Positions 1 to 7,328 of a DNA stretch of 36,139 nt are shown here, piece after piece. Position 1 is the first letter of the stretch; each line of letters begins with the position of its first letter. Source of the DNA: Caldilineaceae bacterium (GTDB lineage Bacteria > Chloroflexota > Anaerolineae > Caldilineales > Caldilineaceae); contig JAHBVH010000084.1 of assembly GCA_019637645.1 (NCBI GenBank), positions 1 through 36,139 of the forward strand. The letters run 5' to 3'. The notes under the pieces were generated by a model. It was not told the DNA's origin and made no database searches. It saw only the letters and a program-made list of their open reading frames with translations. The position numbers and the translations under genes are program-made.

Positions 1-49
1 GCTCGGTCAAGCGGCGCGAAAGCGCACGAGTAAGCTCTACCGCTTTCAT
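1..49 (-). CDS. N-terminal 16 codons of an unidentified gene (partial)
   Basis: An ATG at 49 (minus strand) opens a frame that stays open to the window edge and reads MKAVELTRALSRRLTE. A Shine-Dalgarno-like AAGGG lies about six bases upstream. The start is 27 bp after the stop of the HAD gene, so it is probably the next cistron of the same operon. Sixteen residues are too few to name a family. Confidence 0.5.
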   Translation of the reverse strand, partial: MKAVELTRALSRRLTE

Positions 50-76
50 TGCTTACCCTTCATTAGGGCGGTGCGT

Positions 77-934
77 TCACAACTTGGCGAGGATCAGGGC
101 TTCTAGGGCTACTGCCGCGCCATCTTCTTCGATAGAAGGGGCAATCCAGTCGGCTACCGCCTTAAGCCCAGGCGATGCATTCCCCATGGCCACACCATAA
201 CCCGCCGCCCGCAACAGTGGAATATCATTGTCATTATCGCCAATAGCCAGCGTTCGCTGTGGATCGATCTGGAGCAATTCACATAAGTATTGCAGGCCAG
301 CTCCTTTATTGACGCCCTGTGCCATTCCTTCTACTAGCCGTGGATGGCTGCGGGTAATGTAGAGTGCGTCGCCAAAGCGTTTCTGCAATTCGGGCAGAAC
401 ATCACCTTCGCGCGCGGGATCGTTGTCGGTTAAAAACTTCATGGGAGGGCGTGTATGCGGTGTGTGCAGGAGCCTTTGAAAATGGGGCTGGAGCGCGCGC
501 GGTGTGCCAAAGACATAGTCATGAAAGGCTTGCTCGGCTGGCTCGGTCGCTAGGCGATTTTGATAGAGATGGGTATGCCCAGCTTCGTCGTTGATATAGA
601 GCGTGGTGATGAGACCAACCTCATCCAACCAAAGCGCGATCTCCTGGGCAATCGAGAGCGGAATGCTCATTTCCGCGTAGATGTGGCCCGTTTGTGGATC
701 ACCAATCACACCGCCATGGGCCGTAATGGCAGGATATTGTAGGTTGAGATAGGCTGTATGTGTCCGTACCTAGTCCAATGTACGCCCTGTGCCAACGGTG
801 AGTGGCATGCCGGTCGCTTGGACAGCGGCAATGGCATTCTGCACACGCACCGTTGCGCCACCCGCTTGAAACAGATCCTGAACTGTGCCATCGAGATCAA
901 GCACAACAAGATCGAAGGGAGCCTTCTTTGACAT
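77..934 (-). pseudogene. Cof-type HAD phosphatase interrupted by one in-frame amber codon
   Basis: Two open stretches in the same frame (934-773 and 769-77) are separated only by a TAG at 772-770; no frameshift is needed. Read through, they give about 285 residues, the usual Cof/YidA length. HAD motif I is DLDGT near the N terminus, followed by a VGTGRTLD segment just before the stop. After the stop come VRTHTAYLNLQYPAITAHGG, a basic motif III region (NKGAGLQYL), and motif IV GDNDNDIPLLRAAGYGVAMG. The start ATG at 934 gives [17 protein letters not shown]. These enzymes dephosphorylate small phosphometabolites in the cytoplasm; the substrate cannot be read here. It follows prmC by 73 bp, probably in one operon with prfA. 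The TAG may be a nonsense mutation, a sequencing error or a readthrough site. The 210-residue distal piece lacks motif I and could not be catalytic alone. Confidence 0.8.
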
Positions 935-1007
935 AGATCTTACCTGTTTCACTGGGCGCAACGGCGCATTGGGAACAGGGCCTACGGAGCAGCGTCAGGC
1001 CCTGCCT

Positions 1008-2072
1008 TTATAGGATGATGGTGACCAGGCGATCATGACCATGGTAGTCCTGCCGCAAGGAGACATGATAGGCATTGGGCAAGAGCCGTTTGGCCAAGGC
1101 GAGCGCTGCTTGGCCTTGGTCATAGCTGATCTCTAGAAAAATAGCCCCTTCGGGACGGAGATAGTTTGGCGCTTGCTGTAAAAGACGCGTAATCGCATCC
1201 AGCCCTTCGGGGCCAGATTCGAGCGCCAATTTGGGCTCATAGTCCCGTACATCGGCGTCCAGCTTTGGGTAGACGCTGCTGCTGATATAGGGCAGGTTGG
1301 CTACGATCACATCCACCGCTTCGGGCAGCGGGGCGAGCAGATCCCCTTGTAGTAGGCGCACTTGTTGGCGTTCATCCAGCCGGGTGACATTGGCTTGCGC
1401 TACGGCTAGCGCATCGGTGCTGAGGTCGATGGCATAGACGGCAACTTGTGGTGCGTTGGCGGCCACCGCTAGGGCAATCGCGCCGCTGCCTGTCCCGACA
1501 TCGGCAACCAGATAGGCGTAATCGGCTCTTGCACTGACAAAATCTAGCACGGCGTCCACCAGCAATTCAGTCTCTGGCCTTGGGATCAAGACCCGTCGAT
1601 CGACCTGAAACTCTAGGCCATAGAATTCCTTGCGTCCAATCAAATAGGCGACTGGTTCGTGGTGCATGCGGCGTTCGATCAACTCGGTGTAGGCATTGGC
1701 CTGTTCTGCCGAGAGGGTATATTCGTGATGGGCAAAAAGCCAGCTGCGATCCACCTCCAACACATAGGCCAAAATCACCTGGGCATCCAAACTTGCGGTC
1801 GGCGAGCCGGCTTCGTCGAGCCGTTCGCGGGCCGAAATGAGGGCGCGCCCGATGGTCGTCGATGGCATGAGACGCCAGACAACTTTTTGCCAAAAGGCAG
1901 GTGGTTGCGCGGTAAAAAGCGGATCAGGTGAATCGGTTTGCAAGGAATCGCTCGGTCGTGTTGTGTGATGATGGATGGATAGCTGGGTTTCGTCAGTACG
2001 GTCACGCCGTTGTGAAGCGACTGGAAATTGGAGTGACACTGCTGGTCTTTCATTGACCTGCAAAATAGCCAA
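1008..2072 (-). CDS. prmC: Release factor glutamine methyltransferase PrmC (HemK), with N-terminal extension
   Basis: PrmC N5-methylates the glutamine of the GGQ motif of RF1 and RF2 using S-adenosylmethionine, which speeds peptide release. The PrmC N-terminal domain begins at TTIGRALISARERLDEAG. The Rossmann SAM motif is DVGTGSGAIALAV. The substrate motif, usually NPPY, reads NLPY (VIVANLPYISSS). The start is ambiguous. TTG at 2072 has an excellent AAAGGAGG six bases upstream but adds 68 polar residues that match nothing I know in the family. ATG at 1868 (MPSTTIGRA) gives the standard length of 286 residues but has no visible ribosome site. I list the long form because of the ribosome site. 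The gene sits 378 bp downstream of prfA, whose product is its substrate. Confidence 0.9.
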   Translation of the reverse strand: MAILQVNERPAVSLQFPVASQRRDRTDETQLSIHHHTTRPSDSLQTDSPDPLFTAQPPAFWQKVVWRLMPSTTIGRALISARERLDEAGSPTASLDAQVILAYVLEVDRSWLFAHHEYTLSAEQANAYTELIERRMHHEPVAYLIGRKEFYGLEFQVDRRVLIPRPETELLVDAVLDFVSARADYAYLVADVGTGSGAIALAVAANAPQVAVYAIDLSTDALAVAQANVTRLDERQQVRLLQGDLLAPLPEAVDVIVANLPYISSSVYPKLDADVRDYEPKLALESGPEGLDAITRLLQQAPNYLRPEGAIFLEISYDQGQAALALAKRLLPNAYHVSLRQDYHGHDRLVTIIL

Positions 2073-2075
2073 AAG

Positions 2076-2090
2076 GAGCCTCCTTTGTAC
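2076..2090 (-). promoter_or_regulatory. Shine-Dalgarno inside a short palindrome before the prmC TTG start
   Basis: On the minus strand the sequence is AAAGGAGGCTCCTTT, seven bases on each side of a central G. The left arm is a near-perfect anti-16S sequence and the right arm can pair with it, ending at the TTG start. This suggests either a strong ribosome site for the extended PrmC or a self-sequestering hairpin. The palindrome is seen directly; its role is inference. Confidence 0.4.
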
Positions 2091-2267
2091 ACGCTCTGGA
2101 AGCGCAGGCGGACTGCCACAGTGTATGGGGTGAGGGCTAGTTGGAACACTGCACAGGTAGCCCTTGCAAAGTGCCAGAAGCTATAATCACTATCCCTTCG
2201 ACGTCATTGTCGTGGGACCATCCAGAACTGCTCGGGGAAAGACAGTTCCTAGACAAGCATTACTTAT

Positions 2268-2350
2268 TAGGAGTTACGCACCTAGGCCAGACCTGACAGG
2301 TTTTCCAAACCTGTTAGGTCTCTGTTACCCAGCCAACTGTGTAACTTCTA
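2268..2350. mobile_element. MITE-like 83-bp element with terminal inverted repeats and target duplication
   Basis: The left end TAGGAGTTACGCA (2268-2280) and right end TGTGTAACTTCTA (2338-2350) are inverted repeats matching at 11 of 13 positions. Both ends are flanked by ACTTAT (2262-2267 and 2351-2356), a 6-bp direct repeat expected of a target-site duplication. Inside is a second inverted repeat, 2290-2303 against 2307-2320, with 13 of 14 bases pairing around a 3-base loop. It encodes no protein. It is probably a non-autonomous element moved in trans by a transposase elsewhere in the genome; which family is unknown. Confidence 0.65.
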
Positions 2351-2450
2351 ACTTATATAACAACAAATAACAAGGGCAATGGTTGCGGCGGGCCTGACTG
2401 CGCTGCCATCATTGCTCAGTGGGTCGCCGTCAACCTACCATTCGCTTTGG

Positions 2451-3536
2451 TTAGGCCGTTTCATCGGCAAGCGCTTGTAGGCGTTCCGCTTGATCTTGTT
2501 GCGCTAACTCGTCAATAAACTGATCCAGATCGCCATTCATGACGGCATCTAGCTGGTAGATGGTCATATTGATCCGATGATCCGTCACGCGGCTTTGGGG
2601 AAAGTTATAGGTGCGGATCTTTTCACTGCGATCACCCGAGCGAACCTGGCTCTTGCGGGTGGCGTCGATCTCATCCCGCTGGCGCTGTAGCTCCAAATCA
2701 TAGAGCCGGGTGCGCAAGATGCGCATTGCCTTCAGCTTATTTTGGAGCTGGCTGCGTTCGTCCTGGCACTCAATGACAATGCCTGTGGGGACGTGCACCA
2801 ACCGTACCGCCGAGTCGGTGGTATTGACACCTTGACCACCAGGGCCGCTCGCGCGCGAGACCGAGATCTGAATGTCGGTATCGTTGATCTGCACTTCGAC
2901 TTCATCGGCTTCGGGCAATACGGCAACGGTGGCCGCGCTGGTGTGAATGCGGCCTTGGCTTTCTGTCACTGGCACCCGTTGTACGCGATGGACGCCCGAT
3001 TCATATTTGAGCCGACTATAGGCCCCCTTGCCTTTGATGGCAAAGATCACTTCTTTGACACCGCCTAAGCCCGTCTCGCTCATGCTGAGCGTTTCGTTCT
3101 TAAATTTATGATCCTCCGACCAACGCAAATACATGCGATGGAGTTCCGCGGCAAAGAGCCCGGCCTCATCGCCACCGGTACCTGCCCGGATTTCTAGGAT
3201 GACATTTTTATCATCTTTGGGATCTTTAGGCAGCAGCAGTTGTTTCATCGCCTGCTCCAGGGTGCCGCGCTCGGTTTCCAGTTGCTCGATCTCCAACTCA
3301 GCCAGTTCGCGTAGCTCCTCATCGCTCTCGTTTAAGAGCGCCTGATTTTCCACCAACTGTTTTTCAACCGTGCGATAGCGCCGAAAAGCCGCGACCAATT
3401 CTTCAATTTCGCTCCGTTCTTGGGCGAGTTCGGTCATGCGACCATAATCAGCCAGCACAGCCGGATCAGATAATAACTGTTCAAGCTCGTCAAAACGGTG
3501 ATTAATTTTTTCAATCTGTGCGTAAATAGTTGACAT
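2451..3536 (-). CDS. prfA: Peptide chain release factor 1 (RF1)
   Basis: RF1 recognises UAA and UAG in the ribosomal A site and triggers peptidyl-tRNA hydrolysis. The 361-residue length is standard. The codon-recognition tripeptide, PxT in RF1, is PVT at residues 190-192 in [13 protein letters not shown]. The catalytic GGQ is at 235-237 in [18 protein letters not shown]. The PCRF coiled-coil region fills residues 1-100. The ATG at 3536 comes three bases after the stop of the phosphoribosyltransferase and has no clear ribosome site, so translation is probably coupled. prmC lies downstream, as in many bacteria, but is separated by 378 bp that hold a MITE. RF2 would end in a different tripeptide (SPF), so the RF1 assignment is firm. 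Confidence 0.97.
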   Translation of the reverse strand: MSTIYAQIEKINHRFDELEQLLSDPAVLADYGRMTELAQERSEIEELVAAFRRYRTVEKQLVENQALLNESDEELRELAELEIEQLETERGTLEQAMKQLLLPKDPKDDKNVILEIRAGTGGDEAGLFAAELHRMYLRWSEDHKFKNETLSMSETGLGGVKEVIFAIKGKGAYSRLKYESGVHRVQRVPVTESQGRIHTSAATVAVLPEADEVEVQINDTDIQISVSRASGPGGQGVNTTDSAVRLVHVPTGIVIECQDERSQLQNKLKAMRILRTRLYDLELQRQRDEIDATRKSQVRSGDRSEKIRTYNFPQSRVTDHRINMTIYQLDAVMNGDLDQFIDELAQQDQAERLQALADETA

Positions 3537-3539
3537 AAG

Positions 3540-4091
3540 TTATGAAGTAAAAATAGGAAGATGGCCTAATGCAATCACCTGCGTCCAGTCATTGGGATCA
3601 CCCTCGGTGAAGACGGCCATTTCGCCAACGAGGGTGGCATCCGCCCGTTCAACCAGCGCTTTGAGCCCCCGCAAGGTGCTGCCCGTACTAATCACATCAT
3701 CGACAATCACCGCCCGTTTGCCTTGAATGAGCGGTACATCTTTGCCATCAATATAAAGCGTTTGCGGTTTACCGGTGGTAATACTGACCACTTCCGCTTC
3801 TAAACAATTGACCATATAGGGTTTGCGAATCTTGCGCGCCACCACATAGGGCACTTTGGCGCGCACCGAAAGCGCATGCGCTAGCGGCACGGCCTTTACC
3901 TCGGGGGTGATCAAGACTTCGGTCGCTGACGGCAACTGTTCCGCCAGGAGGCTGGCCGCCATCTCAATCACTGCGGTGTCGCCTAGCATATTGAAAATGG
4001 CAATCTTGACACCGGGTGCAACTTCGAAGAGCGGCAAAGCGCGTGTCAAGCTCCCGATCCGCACCGTATGGACGCGACCGTCATAACTCAT
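3540..4091 (-). CDS. Phosphoribosyltransferase, adenine phosphoribosyltransferase-like
   Basis: Type I phosphoribosyltransferases join a base to PRPP to make a nucleotide. The PRPP loop is [12 protein letters not shown], preceded by [20 protein letters not shown], which resembles the APRT/xanthine PRTase fold. The chosen start ATG at 4091 ([10 protein letters not shown]) has AGGAGGGG five bases upstream; an upstream in-frame ATG at 4127 lacks this support. The 183-residue length fits. It is the first visible gene of a minus-strand set leading directly into prfA (3-bp gap). Substrate could be adenine, xanthine or another base. The pairing with RF1 offers no metabolic clue. Confidence 0.8.
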   Translation of the reverse strand: MSYDGRVHTVRIGSLTRALPLFEVAPGVKIAIFNMLGDTAVIEMAASLLAEQLPSATEVLITPEVKAVPLAHALSVRAKVPYVVARKIRKPYMVNCLEAEVVSITTGKPQTLYIDGKDVPLIQGKRAVIVDDVISTGSTLRGLKALVERADATLVGEMAVFTEGDPNDWTQVIALGHLPIFTS

Positions 4092-4204
4092 CAACCCCTC
4101 CTGCTCATCCTTGCGACAGCTGCTCATACGCGACGTTGTGTTGATTGCTCACGCCTTTGCTGCATGGCTGCCTCGATTGCGGTTTACGCGTTTTCCAAGC
4201 TTTT

Positions 4205-4210
4205 AGTATA
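4205..4210 (-). promoter_or_regulatory. Possible -10 element for the phosphoribosyltransferase-prfA operon
   Basis: On the minus strand TATACT occurs about 115 bases before the phosphoribosyltransferase start, in the gap between divergent genes. No convincing -35 element is spaced 16-18 bases upstream, so this is a weak call. Confidence 0.2.
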
Positions 4211-4384
4211 TCACAGGGGTGGAGCTTGCTCATAAAAAAGGTAGTCAGTCTAATCGATAAAATCCTCCCCGCACGCCTAAACAGCGTGAGCTAAGACGAT
4301 CTATCCCCTCCCACGCGGCCAGAAGACTAGGAGAGCCACCCGGATGAGCCGATCTACTTGTTGCGTTGTCTGCTGTTGCATGGT

Positions 4385-4414
4385 TTGACAGTAGGCGATT
4401 GGTCATGATACCCT
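4385..4414 (+). promoter_or_regulatory. Sigma-70-type promoter of the metal-binding lipoprotein gene
   Basis: A consensus TTGACA (4385-4390) is followed after 18 bases by TACCCT (4409-4414). Transcription would start near 4420, inside the palindrome at 4423-4437. The promoter points to the lipoprotein gene about 80 bases downstream. Confidence 0.5.
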
Positions 4415-4422
4415 TCTGTAAA

Positions 4423-4437
4423 TGAGAAATATTCTCA
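4423..4437. promoter_or_regulatory. Fur/Zur-family operator-like palindrome
   Basis: TGAGAAATATTCTCA is a 6-3-6 inverted repeat and reads as 7-1-7 with one mismatch, the layout of Fur-family boxes (TGATAAT-N-ATTATCA type). It lies just at the predicted transcription start of a zinc/manganese binding lipoprotein gene, which is where a metal-loaded repressor would act. The palindrome is seen; the regulator is inferred. Confidence 0.5.
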
Positions 4438-4499
4438 AATAAAAATGTGAGCCAATGCTGACGGACGAGGTCGGCGCTGGTTCGGCTAAGGAGGCTATG

Positions 4500-5630
4500 A
4501 TGACCCGTTCTTTCCCATCTATCCATCGGACACGCCATTGGTGTATGTTTTTGCTTTTGCTGATGACTAGCTGTAGTCCGTCCGGTCTGGCTGGCAGCCT
4601 GGGCAATCGTGACCAAGCACCAACACCCAACGGTACTTCCCAGCACACTGACCCTGCGTTGGCAGCGGCAGATACCTTTCCCATGCTGACACCCGTGACC
4701 TTAGCCGCTGGTGAAAAGTTACAGGTAGTCGCCTCGACGAGTTTGGTTGCCGACGTTGTGGCTCAGATTGGTGGTGACCAGATCACCCTCTACGCGCTCA
4801 TGGGCGCGGGTGTGGATCCCCACAGCTATACACCGACACCACAAGATCTGCGCAGCCTGGATGATGCCCAGGTTGTTTTTATCAATGGCCTGCATTTGGA
4901 AGAAAACTTGACCCATCTGTTGGCGAATGTCAATGCGCCGGTCGTCCCGGTTCGCGTCGGCGTTCCCACACATGAGATCAGCACAGATGAAGAGCACACA
5001 GATGAAGAGCACACAGATGAAGAGCACACAGATGAAGAGCAAGCCGAGCATGCCGATGCGGATCATAACGCCGAAGCGCATGCCGAAGCGCATCATCACG
5101 AAGGTGCCGACCCGCATACCTGGCAACGGGTGGGCAACGTAAAGATCTGGGTTGAAAACATTCAGCGGGCGTTGCGTGAACTCGATCCTGCTCACGCCGA
5201 TCACTATACCGCGGCGGCGACGACTTACCAAGCGCAGTTGGATGCGTTAGACGCGGAAATCCGTACCAAGGTCGCGACGATTCCTACGGCCAATCGCAAA
5301 TTGGTGACTGACCACGAAACCTTTGGCTATTTTGCAGCTGAGTATGGTTTTACAATTGTCGGCGCGCTGATGCCCTCATTGAGCACCGCTGCCGAACCGT
5401 CCGCTCAATCCTTGGCTGCCTTGCAGGATCAGCTAGCCGCAGAAGGGGTGAAGGCCATTTTTGTCGGCACCACGGTAAACCCGCGCCTAGCGGAACAACT
5501 GGCACAAGATTTGGGGATTCAGGTCGTGGTTCTCTATAGTGATGCCCTGAGCGCGGCTGATGGACCGGCTGCTACTTATCTCGATTTCATGCGCTACAAC
5601 CTAGACGCCATTGTGGGTGCACTGAAATAG
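4500..5630 (+). CDS. Metal (zinc/manganese) ABC transporter substrate-binding lipoprotein, ZnuA/AdcA-like
   Basis: Cluster A-I binding proteins (SBP_bac_9/TroA family) capture Zn2+ or Mn2+ outside the membrane and pass it to a ZnuBC-type transporter. A lipoprotein signal ends in LLLMTSC (Cys25). Likely metal histidines lie in DPHSYTPTPQD, NGLHLEENL, ADPHTWQ and DHETFGYFA. Between the second and third lies an acidic/histidine-rich loop starting with four TDEEH-type repeats, typical of zinc rather than manganese members. ATG at 4500 is preferred because AAGGAGG ends five bases before it; ATG at 4497 and an upstream in-frame start at 4455 are less well placed. No permease or ATPase gene is next to it, so the partners must be elsewhere. 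The promoter carries a Fur/Zur-like box. Confidence 0.9.
   Translation: MTRSFPSIHRTRHWCMFLLLLMTSCSPSGLAGSLGNRDQAPTPNGTSQHTDPALAAADTFPMLTPVTLAAGEKLQVVASTSLVADVVAQIGGDQITLYALMGAGVDPHSYTPTPQDLRSLDDAQVVFINGLHLEENLTHLLANVNAPVVPVRVGVPTHEISTDEEHTDEEHTDEEHTDEEQAEHADADHNAEAHAEAHHHEGADPHTWQRVGNVKIWVENIQRALRELDPAHADHYTAAATTYQAQLDALDAEIRTKVATIPTANRKLVTDHETFGYFAAEYGFTIVGALMPSLSTAAEPSAQSLAALQDQLAAEGVKAIFVGTTVNPRLAEQLAQDLGIQVVVLYSDALSAADGPAATYLDFMRYNLDAIVGALK
4983..5042 (+). repeat. Four tandem 15-bp repeats inside the metal-binding lipoprotein gene
   Basis: The unit ACAGATGAAGAGCAC is repeated at 4983, 4998, 5013 and 5028, with only the last base of the last copy different. It encodes TDEEH three times and TDEEQ once, lengthening the histidine/acidic loop. 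Being identical at DNA level and a multiple of three, it could change copy number by slippage without breaking the frame. Confidence 0.95.
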
Positions 5631-5668
5631 GGAAACAGACCGCAGCATAGAGGATAAGCGACACGTAA

Positions 5669-5710
5669 AAGCCGTGTATGTGGCAAGAATGGCTGTCACA
5701 TACACGGCTT
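5669..5710. terminator. Perfect 14-bp stem-loop after the metal-binding lipoprotein gene
   Basis: AAGCCGTGTATGTG (5669-5682) pairs perfectly with CACATACACGGCTT (5697-5710) around a 14-base loop, 38 bases after the stop. There is no U-tract on the plus strand. On the minus strand the stem is followed by TTTT, so it may end minus-strand transcripts from the small membrane gene as well. Confidence 0.55.
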
Positions 5711-5780
5711 GTCATTCAGTCAAAAGCGAGCTTGTGCTCACTGGGAGGGAGAGATTCGCCATGTCGGTAGGTGAGAGAGC

Positions 5781-5969
5781 CTAGGTCAGTTGAACCAAGC
5801 CACCTGTGACCAAGAGCAGGAAAACAATACTAACGCCCCATCGTGCCCACACGGGCACCGCTAGCGTGACCACCGTGCCCTGACGCGCCAGTTGAGTAAT
5901 GCCAAAGAGCACAACCCCCACCCCGAAAAGCGCAATTGCCAGCGTCATTTGCAATACTTCTACAATCAT
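5781..5969 (-). CDS. Small two-helix membrane protein of unknown function
   Basis: A 62-residue frame from ATG 5969 contains two hydrophobic helices, about residues 5-25 and 40-61, separated by a short polar stretch (ARQGTVV). A GAGGGA lies about ten bases upstream of the start. It sits alone on the minus strand between two plus-strand genes, and its transcript could end at the hairpin 5669-5710. I do not recognise a family. Confidence 0.5.
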   Translation of the reverse strand: MIVEVLQMTLAIALFGVGVVLFGITQLARQGTVVTLAVPVWARWGVSIVFLLLVTGGLVQLT

Positions 5970-6117
5970 CGCGTAGAATTCCCTCTACTTTTCCAAAAAG
6001 GACCCGCTATTGAGCCCTATTTCCAATTGCGGTTTGTGGTTACCAGTATGGCATAGGTCGCCAGAAAATCAAGGGGGGATTGGGCTTGGTTTTGGGGAAA
6101 GGTGATAAGGTCGCGAT

Positions 6118-6194
6118 AAACTATATCGATAACCTCGGTGAATTATTGGGATAACCTCAATTAAATCAAAAGATTAACCTAAGTTAATTTTCTG
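6118..6194 (+). promoter_or_regulatory. Phased TAACCT repeats, Pho-box-like regulatory array
   Basis: ATAACCT occurs at 6129 and 6151 and ATTAACCT at 6173, exactly 22 bp apart. AT-rich variants (AATTATT, AAATCA, TTAATTTT) occupy the 11-bp positions in between. Direct repeats of about eight bases every 11 bp are the layout of PhoB/SphR boxes, which bind OmpR-family regulators on one face of the helix. The array is 150-210 bp upstream of the amidohydrolase gene. The repeats are seen; the regulator is inference. Confidence 0.4.
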
Positions 6195-6207
6195 ATGGTG
6201 AGACAAG

Positions 6208-6227
6208 CCATTGTGCTAGCAAAATGG
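6208..6227. promoter_or_regulatory. 20-bp near-perfect palindrome, candidate operator
   Basis: CCATTGTGCTAGCAAAATGG matches its own reverse complement at 18 of 20 positions, centred on GCTAGC. It lies between the TAACCT array and the amidohydrolase start, where a dimeric repressor or activator of the sugar genes could bind. No gene for such a regulator is in the window. Confidence 0.4.
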
Positions 6228-6342
6228 TCTCGCCACGGTGATCTACCGCGCCTAGTTGCGTCCCTGCCCTGAGCAGGTTACAATAGCGGCAGCCAAACTT
6301 GCCATGCCATTGAGCGTACAGCCAAGGAAACGCGGAGGAACC

Positions 6343-7242
6343 ATGTTACCAATCATTGATACCCATCAGCATTTGTGGGACTTGAGTAAATTTACCTTGC
6401 CCTGGGTCAGCGGCGCGCCGGCCATCAATCGTAGCTATTTGCAAAGTGATTATGCCGCCGCGACCGCCGGTCTGAACGTTGTTAAAGCCGTCTATATGGA
6501 AGTCGATGTCGCACCCGAACAACAAGTGGCGGAAGCGCACTATGTCATTGAACAGTCCCAACGCGACGATACACCCACCGTTGCTGCGGTGATCTCGGGG
6601 CGGCCTGCTACGGATGCTTTCGTACCCTACATCACCCAATTCAAAGGCAATCCGTACATTAAGGGCGTGCGCCAAGTGCTCCATGGGCCAGGGACCCCCG
6701 CTGGCTACTGCCTTCAGCCGACCTTTGTGAAAAATATCCAATTGCTCGGGGAACTGGGCATGAGTTTTGACCTCTGCCTGCGCCCAGGCGAACTGGGACA
6801 GGCCGCTGCCTTGGTGGCTCAATGCCCAGAGACGCGCTTTGTGGTTGATCATTGTGGCAATGCTGATCCCAATGTGGTGGCGGCCAAAACGGAGCCGACA
6901 GTTGATCCCAATGTGCCCTTCGCCCATACCCGCCAACAGTGGCTGGACGATATGCAGGCCCTTGCAAACCATCCCAACGTCATCTGCAAAATTTCGGGGA
7001 TCGTTGCCAGCGCCACGCCGGGCCAGTGGACGGCGGCCACGCTGGCCCCCACTGTTAATCATTGTTTAGATGTTTTTGGTCCCGACCGGGTGGTCTTTGG
7101 CGGCGATTGGCCGGTCTGCACCCTCGTCGCGTCCTATCGCGAATGGGTGACGGCCTTGCTGGAAATTATTGCCAGCCGCAGCGAACAAGACCAACGTAAG
7201 CTCCTCGCCGAGAATGCCGAACGTTTCTATGGGCTGAGCTAG
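6343..7242 (+). CDS. Amidohydrolase-2 family protein, L-fuconolactonase-like
   Basis: The 299-residue protein has the metal-dependent TIM-barrel hydrolase signature: the N-terminal HxH in DTHQHLWD, the barrel histidine in FVVDHCGNAD, and the late aspartate in VFGGDWPV. Members of COG3618 hydrolyse sugar lactones (L-fuconolactone, L-rhamnonolactone) or related cyclic substrates in the cytoplasm. ATG at 6343 follows CGGAGG at a good distance; an upstream in-frame start at 6256 is not supported. An oxidoreductase gene follows 86 bp later and a carbohydrate importer after that, so a role in catabolism of an imported sugar is plausible. The exact sugar cannot be told from sequence. Confidence 0.85.
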   Translation: MLPIIDTHQHLWDLSKFTLPWVSGAPAINRSYLQSDYAAATAGLNVVKAVYMEVDVAPEQQVAEAHYVIEQSQRDDTPTVAAVISGRPATDAFVPYITQFKGNPYIKGVRQVLHGPGTPAGYCLQPTFVKNIQLLGELGMSFDLCLRPGELGQAAALVAQCPETRFVVDHCGNADPNVVAAKTEPTVDPNVPFAHTRQQWLDDMQALANHPNVICKISGIVASATPGQWTAATLAPTVNHCLDVFGPDRVVFGGDWPVCTLVASYREWVTALLEIIASRSEQDQRKLLAENAERFYGLS

Positions 7243-7328
7243 GCCCCATCGGCTAGGTACACTGTTGATTAAGTTTGTTTGGCATTCCCCGATGGCATAA
7301 CGGCTAAGCCTAAAGAAAGAGGTGCTGC

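Noticed and set aside
4128..4384. tRNA or other known RNA gene in the divergent gap
   Set aside because: Small hairpins only; no cloverleaf or conserved T-loop pattern was found here or elsewhere in the window.
4245..4646. 133-codon minus-strand frame over the divergent promoter region
   Set aside because: It covers the promoter, operator and start of the lipoprotein gene on the other strand and has no motif.
4983..5042. CRISPR or regulatory repeat
   Set aside because: The 15-bp unit is in frame and codes TDEEH in a metal-binding loop.
4719..5231. 170-codon minus-strand frame across the metal-binding lipoprotein gene
   Set aside because: It mirrors the repeated coding sequence; the plus-strand gene has clear lipoprotein and metal motifs.
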